Below the pieces are notes generated by a model, which was given only the letters and a program-made list of their open reading frames with translations, was not told where the DNA came from and did not search any database. A program made the translations under genes and the position numbers. Below, one piece after another: positions 54,587 through 62,577 of a stretch of DNA of 64,000 nucleotides (position 1 is the first letter of the stretch; the number at the start of each line of letters is the position of its first letter). The stretch comes from CAVTWS01 sp963732655 (GTDB lineage: Bacteria > Actinomycetota > Acidimicrobiia > Acidimicrobiales > SHLQ01): contig CAVTAI010000009.1 of the NCBI GenBank assembly GCA_963732655.1, forward strand, positions 1 through 64,000, given 5' to 3'.

Positions 54587-56037
54587 GCACGAGGACGTCA
54601 GCCCAGGTTCGGGCCGATCTCGACCATCCCGTGATCGATGCCGACGGCCATTTCGTCGAGATGGCCCCGATCCTCCACGAGGAGATCGTCGCCACCCTCG
54701 AGGAGATGGGTGGGCGAGACCTTCGTGATCGTTATCTGAACGGGCGCGTCCGGCCCACCGACACGTCGGTGAACCTCGGTGACCGCACCGTCTCAGGCGC
54801 GCGCGACACCTGGTCGGCGATGCCCTCCTGGTGGGGGTGGCCCACCGAGAACGTTCTCGACCGCGCCACCGCGCACGTGCCCGGGCTCCTCTACGAACGG
54901 CTCGACGAGATGGGGATCGACATGATGATCGCCTACCCGTCGATGACGTTGTCGTTCCTCGAGGTCGACGACGACGAGTTGGCGTCCGCGCTCTGCCGAG
55001 CCGTGAACCGGCACCACGCCCGGGTGTTCGCACCCTTTGCCGATCGGATCACCGTCGGTGCCATCATTCCGATGAACACGCCCGCCACCGCGGTCGAGGT
55101 GCTCAACGAAGCGATCACCGATCTCGGACTCAAAGCCGGGGTGATCGCCGCCTACGCCCGCCGTCCGATCCCTCGCCTCCAGCGCGAGCACGGCGACCTC
55201 GAACCGACCGTCTATCGACTCGACCACTTCGGTCTCGACAGCGACCACGACTACGACCCCTTCTGGCGGACCTGCGTCGACCTCGGTTTCGCGCCCGCCG
55301 TGCACTCATCGGTGCAGTACCACGACCTGTCCCGCTCGCCGTCGAGTTACGTCTACAACCACGTCGACGGCATCGCCAAGTGTCACGAGGCCCTGGCCAA
55401 GTCACTGTTCCTCGGTGGCGTCACCGCCCGCTTCCCCGACCTCCGCATCGGGTTCCTCGAAGGAGGGGTGGCGTGGGCCGCCATGCTCTACAGCTCGCTC
55501 CTCGGCCACTGGGAGAAACGCAACCGGACCGCCATCGGACGCCTCGACCCCGATCGCCTCGATGTCGACACGCTCATGGACCTGGTGACCCGCCACGGCG
55601 ATCCGGCGATGAGGACTGCGGGCGAGCAGCTGCGGGCGTGGTTCAGCGCGCCCGCCGGTCGACCCGCCGAGCTCGACGAGTTCGCCGCCGCCCGGATCGA
55701 CCGACCCGACGACCTGCGCGACCGGTTCATCGACTCGTTCTTCATGGGCTGCGAGGCCGACGACCCGCTCGTCGCCTGGGCCTTCGACGATCGCATCAAC
55801 CCGCTCGGTGCCCGGCTCGGCGCCCTGTTCGGCAGCGACGTGTCCCATTGGGATGTCGCCGACATGCTCGAGCCCCTCGCCGAGGCGTGGGAGCTGGTGG
55901 ACGGCGGGCTCATCACCGAGGACAACTTCCGCGACTTCACCTTCGCCAACGCGGTGCGACTCCACGCCGGGCCGAACCCGGCGTTCTTCCAGGGCACCGT
56001 CGTCGCCGACGCCGTCACGGCCGAGCTCGCCCGATGA
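54583..56037 (+). CDS. Amidohydrolase family 2 (ACMSD-like) enzyme
   Basis: 484 residues. VIDADGHFVEMAPILHEEIVATLEEMGG opens the barrel. In this subgroup the first metal motif is DADGH rather than HxH. Further blocks are MIAYPSMTLSFLEVDDDELASALCRAVNRHHARVFAPFADRITVGAIIPMNTPATAVEVLNEAI, GFAPAVHSS, GVTARFPDLRIGFLEGGVAWAAMLYSSLLGHWEKRN and LFGSDVSHWDVADMLEPLAEAWELVDGGLITEDNFRDFTFANAVRLHAGPNPAFF (catalytic Asp-His pair in SDVSHWD). Likely hydrolase or decarboxylase in a small-molecule catabolic route; substrate unknown. It overlaps genes on both sides by four bases. Confidence 0.9.
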   Translation: MSTRTSAQVRADLDHPVIDADGHFVEMAPILHEEIVATLEEMGGRDLRDRYLNGRVRPTDTSVNLGDRTVSGARDTWSAMPSWWGWPTENVLDRATAHVPGLLYERLDEMGIDMMIAYPSMTLSFLEVDDDELASALCRAVNRHHARVFAPFADRITVGAIIPMNTPATAVEVLNEAITDLGLKAGVIAAYARRPIPRLQREHGDLEPTVYRLDHFGLDSDHDYDPFWRTCVDLGFAPAVHSSVQYHDLSRSPSSYVYNHVDGIAKCHEALAKSLFLGGVTARFPDLRIGFLEGGVAWAAMLYSSLLGHWEKRNRTAIGRLDPDRLDVDTLMDLVTRHGDPAMRTAGEQLRAWFSAPAGRPAELDEFAAARIDRPDDLRDRFIDSFFMGCEADDPLVAWAFDDRINPLGARLGALFGSDVSHWDVADMLEPLAEAWELVDGGLITEDNFRDFTFANAVRLHAGPNPAFFQGTVVADAVTAELAR

Positions 56038-56987
56038 GCACCGACCAGATCCGACGACCGGGTGTCCCGCCGCTGCGATCGGTGCTGTTCTCCTCCGGCA
56101 GCGACCCCGCGGACATGAGGCGGGCGTACGCGTCCGGAGCCGACGCAGTGATCGTCGACCTCGAGGAACCACAAACGCCCATGACCACGGCCGTGCGGCA
56201 GCAGGCCCGGGCCTCGGTGGCCGAGTTCCTCGACGGCTGCCCTCCGGCCAGAGCCGACCAACGTCCGGTGCTGTTCTGTCGTGTGCAGCCGGCCCGCACC
56301 GGCGGCATGTGGGCGGACCTGATGGCGTGCCTGAAGCCGTCGCTCTCGGGCGTCGCGGTGCCCAAGTCCTACGCGGCGAGCGACATCGCGGCCGCCGACG
56401 GCGTCGTGACCAACGCCGAAGCCGAGGTCGGGCGGCCGCTCGGTTCGACGTGGATCTACCCGATCTTCGAGACGGCCGAGGCCATCCGAACTGCCCATGA
56501 GATCGCCATGGCGTCGCCGCGCGTCGCCTACATGGGCGGGGCGGTGTCGCGCTTTGGTGACATCCACCAGGCGCTCGGCTACCGCTGGACCGCCGCCGGC
56601 CGCGAGACGCACTGGCTGCGCTCGAAGCTGCTCGTCGACGCCCGGGCGGCCGGCATCCGGTACCCCGTGAGCGGCATGTGGGGAGGCGCCAACGACGACC
56701 TCGAGGGCCTACGCGCGTTCGGCACCCAAATCCGCGACCTCGGCTACTACGGGATGATGCTCGGCAACCCGGATCACATCGACGTGGTGCACGAGATCTT
56801 CACGCCGACGAGCGACGAGGTCGCGTACTGGCGCGATCTGGTGCGGCTCGGTCTCGAAGCCGACCGCACCGGGCTCGGCCCCGTGTTGTACGGCGATCCC
56901 AACCAGGGCGAGGGGCACGTCGTACACGGCGCCCACATCGAGTCGGCGCGTCTGAACCTGGAGTGGGCCGAGGGCCTGGGTCTGTAG
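56034..56987 (+). CDS. CitE/HpcH-like C-C lyase
   Basis: 317 residues. LRSVLFSSGSDPADMRRAYASGADAVIVDLEEPQTPMTTAVRQQARASV fits the CitE/HpcH barrel with acidic VDLEE. FCRVQPARTGGMWADLMACLKPSLSGVAVPKSYAASD, WIYPIFETAEAIRTAHEIAMASPRVAYMGGAVSRFGDIHQALGYRW and KLLVDARAAGIRYPVSGMWGGANDDLEGLRAFGTQIRDLGYYGMMLGNPDHIDVVHEIFTPTSDEVAYWRDLV follow. It cleaves or condenses acyl-CoA or hydroxy-acids (malyl-CoA or citramalyl-CoA lyase type). Cotranscribed with gntR and the amidohydrolase. Substrate unknown. Confidence 0.9.
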   Translation: MSTDQIRRPGVPPLRSVLFSSGSDPADMRRAYASGADAVIVDLEEPQTPMTTAVRQQARASVAEFLDGCPPARADQRPVLFCRVQPARTGGMWADLMACLKPSLSGVAVPKSYAASDIAAADGVVTNAEAEVGRPLGSTWIYPIFETAEAIRTAHEIAMASPRVAYMGGAVSRFGDIHQALGYRWTAAGRETHWLRSKLLVDARAAGIRYPVSGMWGGANDDLEGLRAFGTQIRDLGYYGMMLGNPDHIDVVHEIFTPTSDEVAYWRDLVRLGLEADRTGLGPVLYGDPNQGEGHVVHGAHIESARLNLEWAEGLGL

Positions 56988-56995
56988 TCGGGCGG

Positions 56996-58534
56996 TCAGG
57001 ACGCCGGGATCCGCAGGAGCAGCAGCTGCCCGGCCTCTCGTTTGACCAGTGGCGAACCCGGGACCTGGGCCACGTTGGAACCGTGCGCCTGCACGGTCAC
57101 CAGCCAGGTGCCCTCTCCGAACCACTCCGACGCGTCGACGATCCCGCTCGACTCGCCGACCGGATCGTTCACCGTCACGACGCTTCGCCACGTGCCCTGG
57201 TGGAACAGGTGCTGGAAGATCTGGGCGTTGCCGGTGTCCTCTTGGACCATGAGGCTGCGATGGCTCGTCTCGATGTTGTCCGGACTCGTGAAGGGAACGA
57301 AGGCCGAGGTTCCGACGGCGTCTCCGTCGGCCAGCACCGTGAGGCTCACGACGCGGTTCGGATCGGTCGGATCGAGCTCCAGACGCAGGATCCGGCCGTT
57401 GTCCGCGGCGCCGATCGTGCCCGACGGTCCACGCCGGAGGCGACCGGTCGTCGCGTCCGGGATGACCCTGGTCGCACCAGTGTCGGCGATGTACACGACG
57501 TTGGGGTCGTGCCGGTCGTACGCCAGATCCTCCAGGCGGATCGACTGGAACACGTTGTTGTCGTTCGACCACGTTTCGAGCGCGGCCTGCGGCCGCCCGC
57601 CGGCGGCGCCGGTGGCGATGTCGCGAGGGACCGGGATGAACTCGCCGGCGAAATCGTCACCCACGGCCAGGTCGAGGTAGTCGTTGGCTCCGTTGAAGGG
57701 ATTGGCCGGTTCGACGGGCACCCCGTTGTCGGCGGTGATACGCAGGGCGTAGAGCGAACCTTCGTCAGCGAACAGGGCGCCCTGATCCGCAGCGCGGTAG
57801 AGGTACAGCTGGGAGGACGGGGCGTTGAAGGTGTCGTCCGTGGTCAGCATCGCCAACCCCTCCCATGCCCCCGGCACGACCACCGTGTTCTCGTGGTTCA
57901 TCCGGCCGAGTCCGGGCACGGTCACGTACTCGCCGGTATCGGTGTCGAGCACGACGGCATACCCGCCCTGACGCTGATTGGCGGCCAGGCCCGGGTCGGG
58001 GCCGTACGGGGCGCCCGCGGGGACGGTCACGATGTCGTCGGTCTCCTCGCCGGTGAAGAAGACGTACGAGTCGAGCCCCTCCGCCGGCCCACCCATGAAC
58101 GCCGAGCAGAACCGCAGGAAGCCCGCCGAAGGGTCGATCGCCACCGAGGCATCCAGGACGGACCCCTGCCTCGCTCCGCCTCGCGTCTCGAGGGTGAGCC
58201 GCGACACCGACGAGTCGACGAAGTCTCGGGCGTTCTGGAATGGCACGGTCGACTGCTCGTGGTTCACGTAGACCTCGACCTGGCCGGAGGCACCCGAGGG
58301 TCGCAGACCGACACCGTCCGGGATGCCTTCGAAGACGAACGAGCCCAGGTGGTCGCCACTGGAGATCAGCGGCTGGACCCAGGCCCCGGACGGCAACCCC
58401 GGCGCCAGCGAGAGCATGGCTGGGGTCGAGGTCAGGAATCCCTGGCTCGGCGCAGCCCCCGCAGGACTCGCCGCGCTGCCGGCGATGATGGTGGCGACGA
58501 GGGCCACCGCGACGAGGAACCGGTGACGGGACAT
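56996..58534 (-). CDS. Secreted DUF839/PhoX-like beta-propeller protein
   Basis: 512 residues. Sec signal MSRHRFLVAVALVATIIAGSAASPAGAAPSQ. Body motifs: FEGIPDGVGLRPSGASGQVEVYVNHEQSTVPFQN, FCSAFMGGPAEGLDSYVFFTGEETDD, YAVVLDTDTGEYVTVPGLGRMNHENTVVVPGAWEGLAMLTTDDTFNAPSSQLYLYRA, FQSIRLEDLAYDRHDPNVVYIADTGATR, NGRILRLELDPTDPNRVVSLTVLADGD, SHRSLMVQEDTGNAQIFQH. The NHE and GEET acidic motifs fit the phytase/PhoX-like propellers. It is distinct from the Tat-exported DUF839 protein at 44.5 kb. Activity unproven. ATG 58534 has GGAGG upstream. Confidence 0.87.
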   Translation of the reverse strand: MSRHRFLVAVALVATIIAGSAASPAGAAPSQGFLTSTPAMLSLAPGLPSGAWVQPLISSGDHLGSFVFEGIPDGVGLRPSGASGQVEVYVNHEQSTVPFQNARDFVDSSVSRLTLETRGGARQGSVLDASVAIDPSAGFLRFCSAFMGGPAEGLDSYVFFTGEETDDIVTVPAGAPYGPDPGLAANQRQGGYAVVLDTDTGEYVTVPGLGRMNHENTVVVPGAWEGLAMLTTDDTFNAPSSQLYLYRAADQGALFADEGSLYALRITADNGVPVEPANPFNGANDYLDLAVGDDFAGEFIPVPRDIATGAAGGRPQAALETWSNDNNVFQSIRLEDLAYDRHDPNVVYIADTGATRVIPDATTGRLRRGPSGTIGAADNGRILRLELDPTDPNRVVSLTVLADGDAVGTSAFVPFTSPDNIETSHRSLMVQEDTGNAQIFQHLFHQGTWRSVVTVNDPVGESSGIVDASEWFGEGTWLVTVQAHGSNVAQVPGSPLVKREAGQLLLLRIPAS

Positions 58535-58624
58535 GCCCTACCTCCAATGTCCGCGACACGACGAACGTGCCGACCTGCGCGGACCTTAGCCCCAGAACGA
58601 CGACGTCGCCACGAGCGTCGCCGC

Positions 58625-59437
58625 TCAGCCCAGGCGGTCGATGTATCGGGTGATGAGGCGGTGGGCGATGCTGATCGGCCCCGGGATGTTCGGCAGCTCG
58701 TCGATCCGGAACCACTGGGCATCGGCCAGCTCCGTCTCGTCGATCACGATGTCGCCGGACTCCCATTCGGCCTCGAAACCGAGCATGAGCGAGTTCGGGA
58801 ACGGCCACGGCTGACTCGACTGGTATCGCACGTGGCCGACGTCGACACCGACCTCTTCTTTGACCTCGCGGCGAACGCACTGCTCGAGCGATTCACCGGG
58901 CTCCACGAAACCAGCGAGCGCCGAATACATGGGCACGGGGAACAGCTTCCCTCGCCCGAGCAACACCTCCGGCCCGCGGTGGACGAGCGTGATGATGGCC
59001 GGGGACAGCCGGGGATAGAACATCAGCCCACAGCTCGGGCACTTCGTCGATCGGTCGCCGTCGACCCATTCGGTGGCGGCGGCGCAGCGGCCGCAGAACC
59101 GATGGGTGCGCCCCCACTCGACGATCTGCACCGCCCGACCGGCCAGCATCCAGGCGACATCGTCGGCGCGAGAGTGCAGCGAGAACAGATCGCTGAAGAA
59201 CGAGCCGTCCGGGGCCTCGACCTCAGCGGCGACGCCGCGACACCACACCGGCGAGTCGTGCCACGTGCCCAGGTAGTGCGGGCTGTCAGCGCCATCCGGT
59301 CCGAGCGCGGCCGCGACCTCGGCGCTGACGCCCAGACGGCCGTCGCCATCGAGCAGCACCTCGTTACGACGGACCAGGATCCAGCGGGCGGGGGCCGGAT
59401 CGTGGTCGGGTGGGCTGATCGCCGAGAGGAACGTCAT
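58625..59437 (-). CDS. nudC: NAD+ diphosphatase / NAD-cap hydrolase NudC
   Basis: 270 residues. Zinc ribbon HRFCGRCAAATEWVDGDRSTKCPSCGLMFYPRLSPAIITLV, Nudix box AGFVEPGESLEQCVRREVKEEVGV, and the NudC-specific SQPWPFPNSLMLGF. Cleaves NAD(H) to NMN and AMP and removes NAD caps from RNA. ATG 59437 lies close to TAAGGT in repeat copy 1 (nine bases upstream). Its promoter region is therefore inside the repeat that also forms the 3' end of the LivHMG gene. Confidence 0.95.
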   Translation of the reverse strand: MTFLSAISPPDHDPAPARWILVRRNEVLLDGDGRLGVSAEVAAALGPDGADSPHYLGTWHDSPVWCRGVAAEVEAPDGSFFSDLFSLHSRADDVAWMLAGRAVQIVEWGRTHRFCGRCAAATEWVDGDRSTKCPSCGLMFYPRLSPAIITLVHRGPEVLLGRGKLFPVPMYSALAGFVEPGESLEQCVRREVKEEVGVDVGHVRYQSSQPWPFPNSLMLGFEAEWESGDIVIDETELADAQWFRIDELPNIPGPISIAHRLITRYIDRLG

Positions 59438-59441
59438 ACGG

Positions 59442-59725
59442 TGCCGACCTTAGGCGCTGGCCGCACCACCCGCCCCACCTCGAACTGCGCGCGCAGGCCG
59501 ACCGCCGACGTCGCCTGGCGCGCGCAGTTCGCCGGGAGGTACGGCGCCCGCCCACCCCACCTCCAACTGCGCGCGCAGGCCGACCCCCGACGTCGCCTGG
59601 CGCGGCGCAGATCGCTGGGAAGGGGCGACGGGAGTCAGGCGTCAGGGGGCGAGAGCCGGGGGGATACGTTGCCGACCTTAGGCGCTGGCCGCACCGGTGC
59701 CGACCTTAGGCGCTGGCCGCACCGG
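59442..59725. repeat. Three copies of a ~26-28 bp direct repeat
   Basis: The unit begins TGCCGACCTTAGGCGCTGG. Copies at 59442-59467, 59670-59697 and 59698-59725; the last two are perfect tandem 28-mers. The third contains the last eight codons and stop of the LivHMG fusion, and the first lies before nudC. The copies bracket a 202-bp insert, like direct repeats around a small element. Confidence 0.85.
59469..59610. repeat. Two palindromic (REP-like) repeats, 82 bp apart
   Basis: Copy 1 contains CGAACTGCGCGCGC (59481-59494) and its exact reverse complement (59518-59531), with further inner pairing, a near-perfect hairpin of about 18 bp. Copy 2 (from about 59551) repeats CCCCACCTC, AACTGCGCGCGCAGGCCGAC and CGACGTCGCCTGGCGCG with changes in the right arm. 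No coding potential. Confidence 0.75.
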
Positions 59726-62576
59726 CTCGGGCGCCGCTGCGTTGGATGGCCCGATCATCGGTGCCGAGATAGGAGGCGATGACGAGCGGGTTGTTGCGCA
59801 CCTCGTCGGGCGTGCCTTCGGCGATCACCTGACCGGCTTCGAGGCAGTACACCCGATCACTGATGCTCATGACCAGAGGCATGTCGTGTTCGATCACCAC
59901 CACCGACGCATCGAGCTCGCGCTGGATGCGCTTGATCAGTGGACCGAAGGCTTCGGTCTCGCGCTGAGCGACGCCGCCCGTCGGCTCATCGAGCAGGAGC
60001 ACACGAGCATCGACCGCCAACAGGCTGCCGAGCTCGACGATGCGCCGGGTACCGGTCGACAGCGTCTCGATGAAGTGGTCGGCATATCGGCCGAGACCGA
60101 GGTAGTCGATCAGCTCGGTGGCCTCGGCCCGCTTGTGTCGCTCGGCCCGGCCCGACGGCGGCAAGCCGGTCAGTGACGGCAGGAGCAGGGACCGCTCCCG
60201 GGCTTCGAGGGCAACCATCATGGTCTCGCGGACCGTCAGCTCGGGGTACAGCCGGGCGGACTGGAAGCCGCGGCCCAGTCCGACCCGATGGCGCGCCACC
60301 GCCGACATGCCGCTGACATCGCGTCCGAGCACCTCGATGCGACCGGTCGATGGCACGAAACCACTGATGGCGTTCAGCAGGGTCGACTTGCCGGCGCCGT
60401 TGGTGCCGATGAGGCCCACCAGTTCCCCCGGCTCGACTCGGAAACTGGCCTCGCTGACGGCGATGTTGCCGCCGAACCGTACGGTGACGCCGTCGGCCAG
60501 CAAAGCCGGCTGACCCTCCGGCTGGGGCGAGCGCACCGTCCCCGATCGGGTCGGGATCCGCCGTTCGATGGTCGGGAGATCGACGCCGGCCGCCTCGAGG
60601 CGACGATCGGCCCACCCGAGCAACAGATCGCGCACGGTGTAGACGACCTGGATGAGCCCGCCCGGGAAGTACATGAGCAGGATCAGCAGGCCGATGTCGC
60701 TGGTGATCAGGCGCACGAGCTCGTTGTCGTCGGCCACGGCACCAATGCCTCGCACCCACAGCGCACCGAGCAGCGGACCGGCGATGGAGCCGAGGCCGCC
60801 GATGATCGACACGATCACCACGTCGATCGACGTCAAGGGCGCGAACATCGTCGACGGTTGCAGGCTCGGTTGCAGGCTCACGTAGAGCGCGCCGCTGAAT
60901 GCAGCGATCCCGCCCGAGATGGCGAAGCCGGTGAGCTTCATCCGCGTGGGCGACACGGTCGACGCACTGGCCATCTCGTCGTTCTCCCGCACGGCGATCA
61001 ACGATCGGCCGAGGCCGGTGCGGCGGATGTGCGCCACCATGGCGGCGACGAGCACGAGACAGAAGAGGACCAGGTAGTAGAAGGTCCGGCGCGATGCGTT
61101 GAAGTCGACCTCGACCGGACCCCAGTCGATGACCGGCTTGGCAGGCGGTCGAGGTGAGGTGGAACCGCCCGAGAAGAACGCCTGGTTGAACATCCAGGCG
61201 CTGGCCGCCACCGCGAAGGCCAGCGTCGTGACGGACAGGAACAAGCCCTTCACGCGAAGGGCCGGGAGCCCGACGATGAGCGCGGCGATCACCCCGGCGA
61301 GGACCGCGACGATCAGCGCCACCCCCCACGGCAACGAGACCGAGGCATCGAACAGGTCGAACGGGATGGGGATGTCGTGGTCGCTGGTCACGGCCAGCAT
61401 GGTCAACCCGCCGACTCCCACGAACGCGAACTGAGCCAGGGAGAGCTGCCCGCTCCAGCCCGTCAGCACGGTGAGCGAGTACGCCACCATGGCGAAGATC
61501 ATGATCCCCGACCAGGTGAACATGGTGCTCGGCGAGTTGAAGAACAGCGGGAGGAGGGCCAACGCGCCGAAGATCACCGCGAACCCGATCTCGGGCATGT
61601 TCCGCACCCACCAGATGTCCTGGAGGCGTCCGGGAATCGGTTTGACCTTGGGCGACAGCGACCAACTGGCGTCGTCGGACCGGCGACCACGCCGGGCGAA
61701 CACGACGATCAGCAGGACCGCGACGAAGAGGTACAGCTCGACGATCGTGCGGTTGGTCGATTCGACGTTGCCGAGCACCACCTGCTCGACGACACCCACG
61801 ACGATGCCGGCGCCGAGCGCCCGCGGGATGGAGGTCATCCGGGCCAGGAGGGACACCACCAAGGCCCGGAGCAGGAGCGGGGGCCCGAGCGCGGCGGTGC
61901 CGGCCTGGGCGGCGTTGATGCCCTGGAGCGGGGCGAACAGGATCGCCGTCGCAGCGGCGAACGCTCCCGCGATGGTCCAGACGACGGTCGATGTCGTCTT
62001 GGGGCTGATGCCGTACACGCGGGCGGTATCGGGGTTCGAGGCACTGGCCCGGACGGCCAGGCCGAACCGGGTCCGGGTGAGGAACAGGGCCAGTCCCATG
62101 ATCAGGATCGGGATGATCAGGAGGATCACCACCTCGCGCTCGAGGATGCGGAGGTCGTCGGTGGGCTCCCATTTCACCTTGAACGGCAGCGGGATGGTGC
62201 CGCCGGTGATCACCTTGGGTAGGTAGATGCGCGAGCCGGCCAAGATGGTCCCGACCCCGATCGTGGCGATCAGGACCACCAAGCGCGGAGACGCGAACAG
62301 GCGACGGATCACGATCAACTCGACCACCGCCCCGATGGCTGCGCCCAGAGCGATGCACAAGATGAACGACAACCACCAGTTGACGTCGTACCGAACATGG
62401 AGGAGCACGAAGACGGCGACGCAGAATGCACCCATCTCACCGTGCGCGAAGTTCAACGTCCCGGTGGAGCGGTAGACGAGGAGGAAACCGGCGGCGAACG
62501 CCGCGTAGGTCAGGCCGGTGACCAGCCCGATCAGCAGGTCCTGCTGAGAGATCTCGAGACCGAGCAGCTCGATCAT
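59706..62576 (-). CDS. Branched-chain amino acid ABC transporter, LivH-LivM-LivG fusion
   Basis: 956 residues in one frame. LivH-like permease (residues about 1-300): YAAFAAGFLLVYRSTGTLNFAHGEMGAF and ARASASNPDTARVYGIS (EAA loop). LivM-like permease (about 335-640): MIFAMVAYSLTVLTGWSGQLSLAQFAFVGVGG, FALIAVREN-like GRSLIAVRENDEMASASTVSPTRMKLTGFAISGGIAAFSGALYVSLQ. LivG-like ATPase (about 690-940): GTNGAGKSTLLNAISGFVPSTG (Lys730), LGLGRYADHFIETLSTGTRRIVELGSLLAVDARVLLLDEPTGGVAQRE. The signature loop reads LSTGTRR instead of the usual LSGGQ or LSYGQ, and the Walker-B follow-up is GGVAQRE. ATG 62576 lies one base after the MFS-LivF stop. No substrate-binding protein in view. Confidence 0.93.
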   Translation of the reverse strand: MIELLGLEISQQDLLIGLVTGLTYAAFAAGFLLVYRSTGTLNFAHGEMGAFCVAVFVLLHVRYDVNWWLSFILCIALGAAIGAVVELIVIRRLFASPRLVVLIATIGVGTILAGSRIYLPKVITGGTIPLPFKVKWEPTDDLRILEREVVILLIIPILIMGLALFLTRTRFGLAVRASASNPDTARVYGISPKTTSTVVWTIAGAFAAATAILFAPLQGINAAQAGTAALGPPLLLRALVVSLLARMTSIPRALGAGIVVGVVEQVVLGNVESTNRTIVELYLFVAVLLIVVFARRGRRSDDASWSLSPKVKPIPGRLQDIWWVRNMPEIGFAVIFGALALLPLFFNSPSTMFTWSGIMIFAMVAYSLTVLTGWSGQLSLAQFAFVGVGGLTMLAVTSDHDIPIPFDLFDASVSLPWGVALIVAVLAGVIAALIVGLPALRVKGLFLSVTTLAFAVAASAWMFNQAFFSGGSTSPRPPAKPVIDWGPVEVDFNASRRTFYYLVLFCLVLVAAMVAHIRRTGLGRSLIAVRENDEMASASTVSPTRMKLTGFAISGGIAAFSGALYVSLQPSLQPSTMFAPLTSIDVVIVSIIGGLGSIAGPLLGALWVRGIGAVADDNELVRLITSDIGLLILLMYFPGGLIQVVYTVRDLLLGWADRRLEAAGVDLPTIERRIPTRSGTVRSPQPEGQPALLADGVTVRFGGNIAVSEASFRVEPGELVGLIGTNGAGKSTLLNAISGFVPSTGRIEVLGRDVSGMSAVARHRVGLGRGFQSARLYPELTVRETMMVALEARERSLLLPSLTGLPPSGRAERHKRAEATELIDYLGLGRYADHFIETLSTGTRRIVELGSLLAVDARVLLLDEPTGGVAQRETEAFGPLIKRIQRELDASVVVIEHDMPLVMSISDRVYCLEAGQVIAEGTPDEVRNNPLVIASYLGTDDRAIQRSGARAGAASA

Positions 62577-62577
62577 G

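Noticed and set aside
59438..59740. A small gene in the repeat-rich spacer before LivHMG
   Set aside because: No frame has coding character; the sequence is palindromic and repeats non-coding units.
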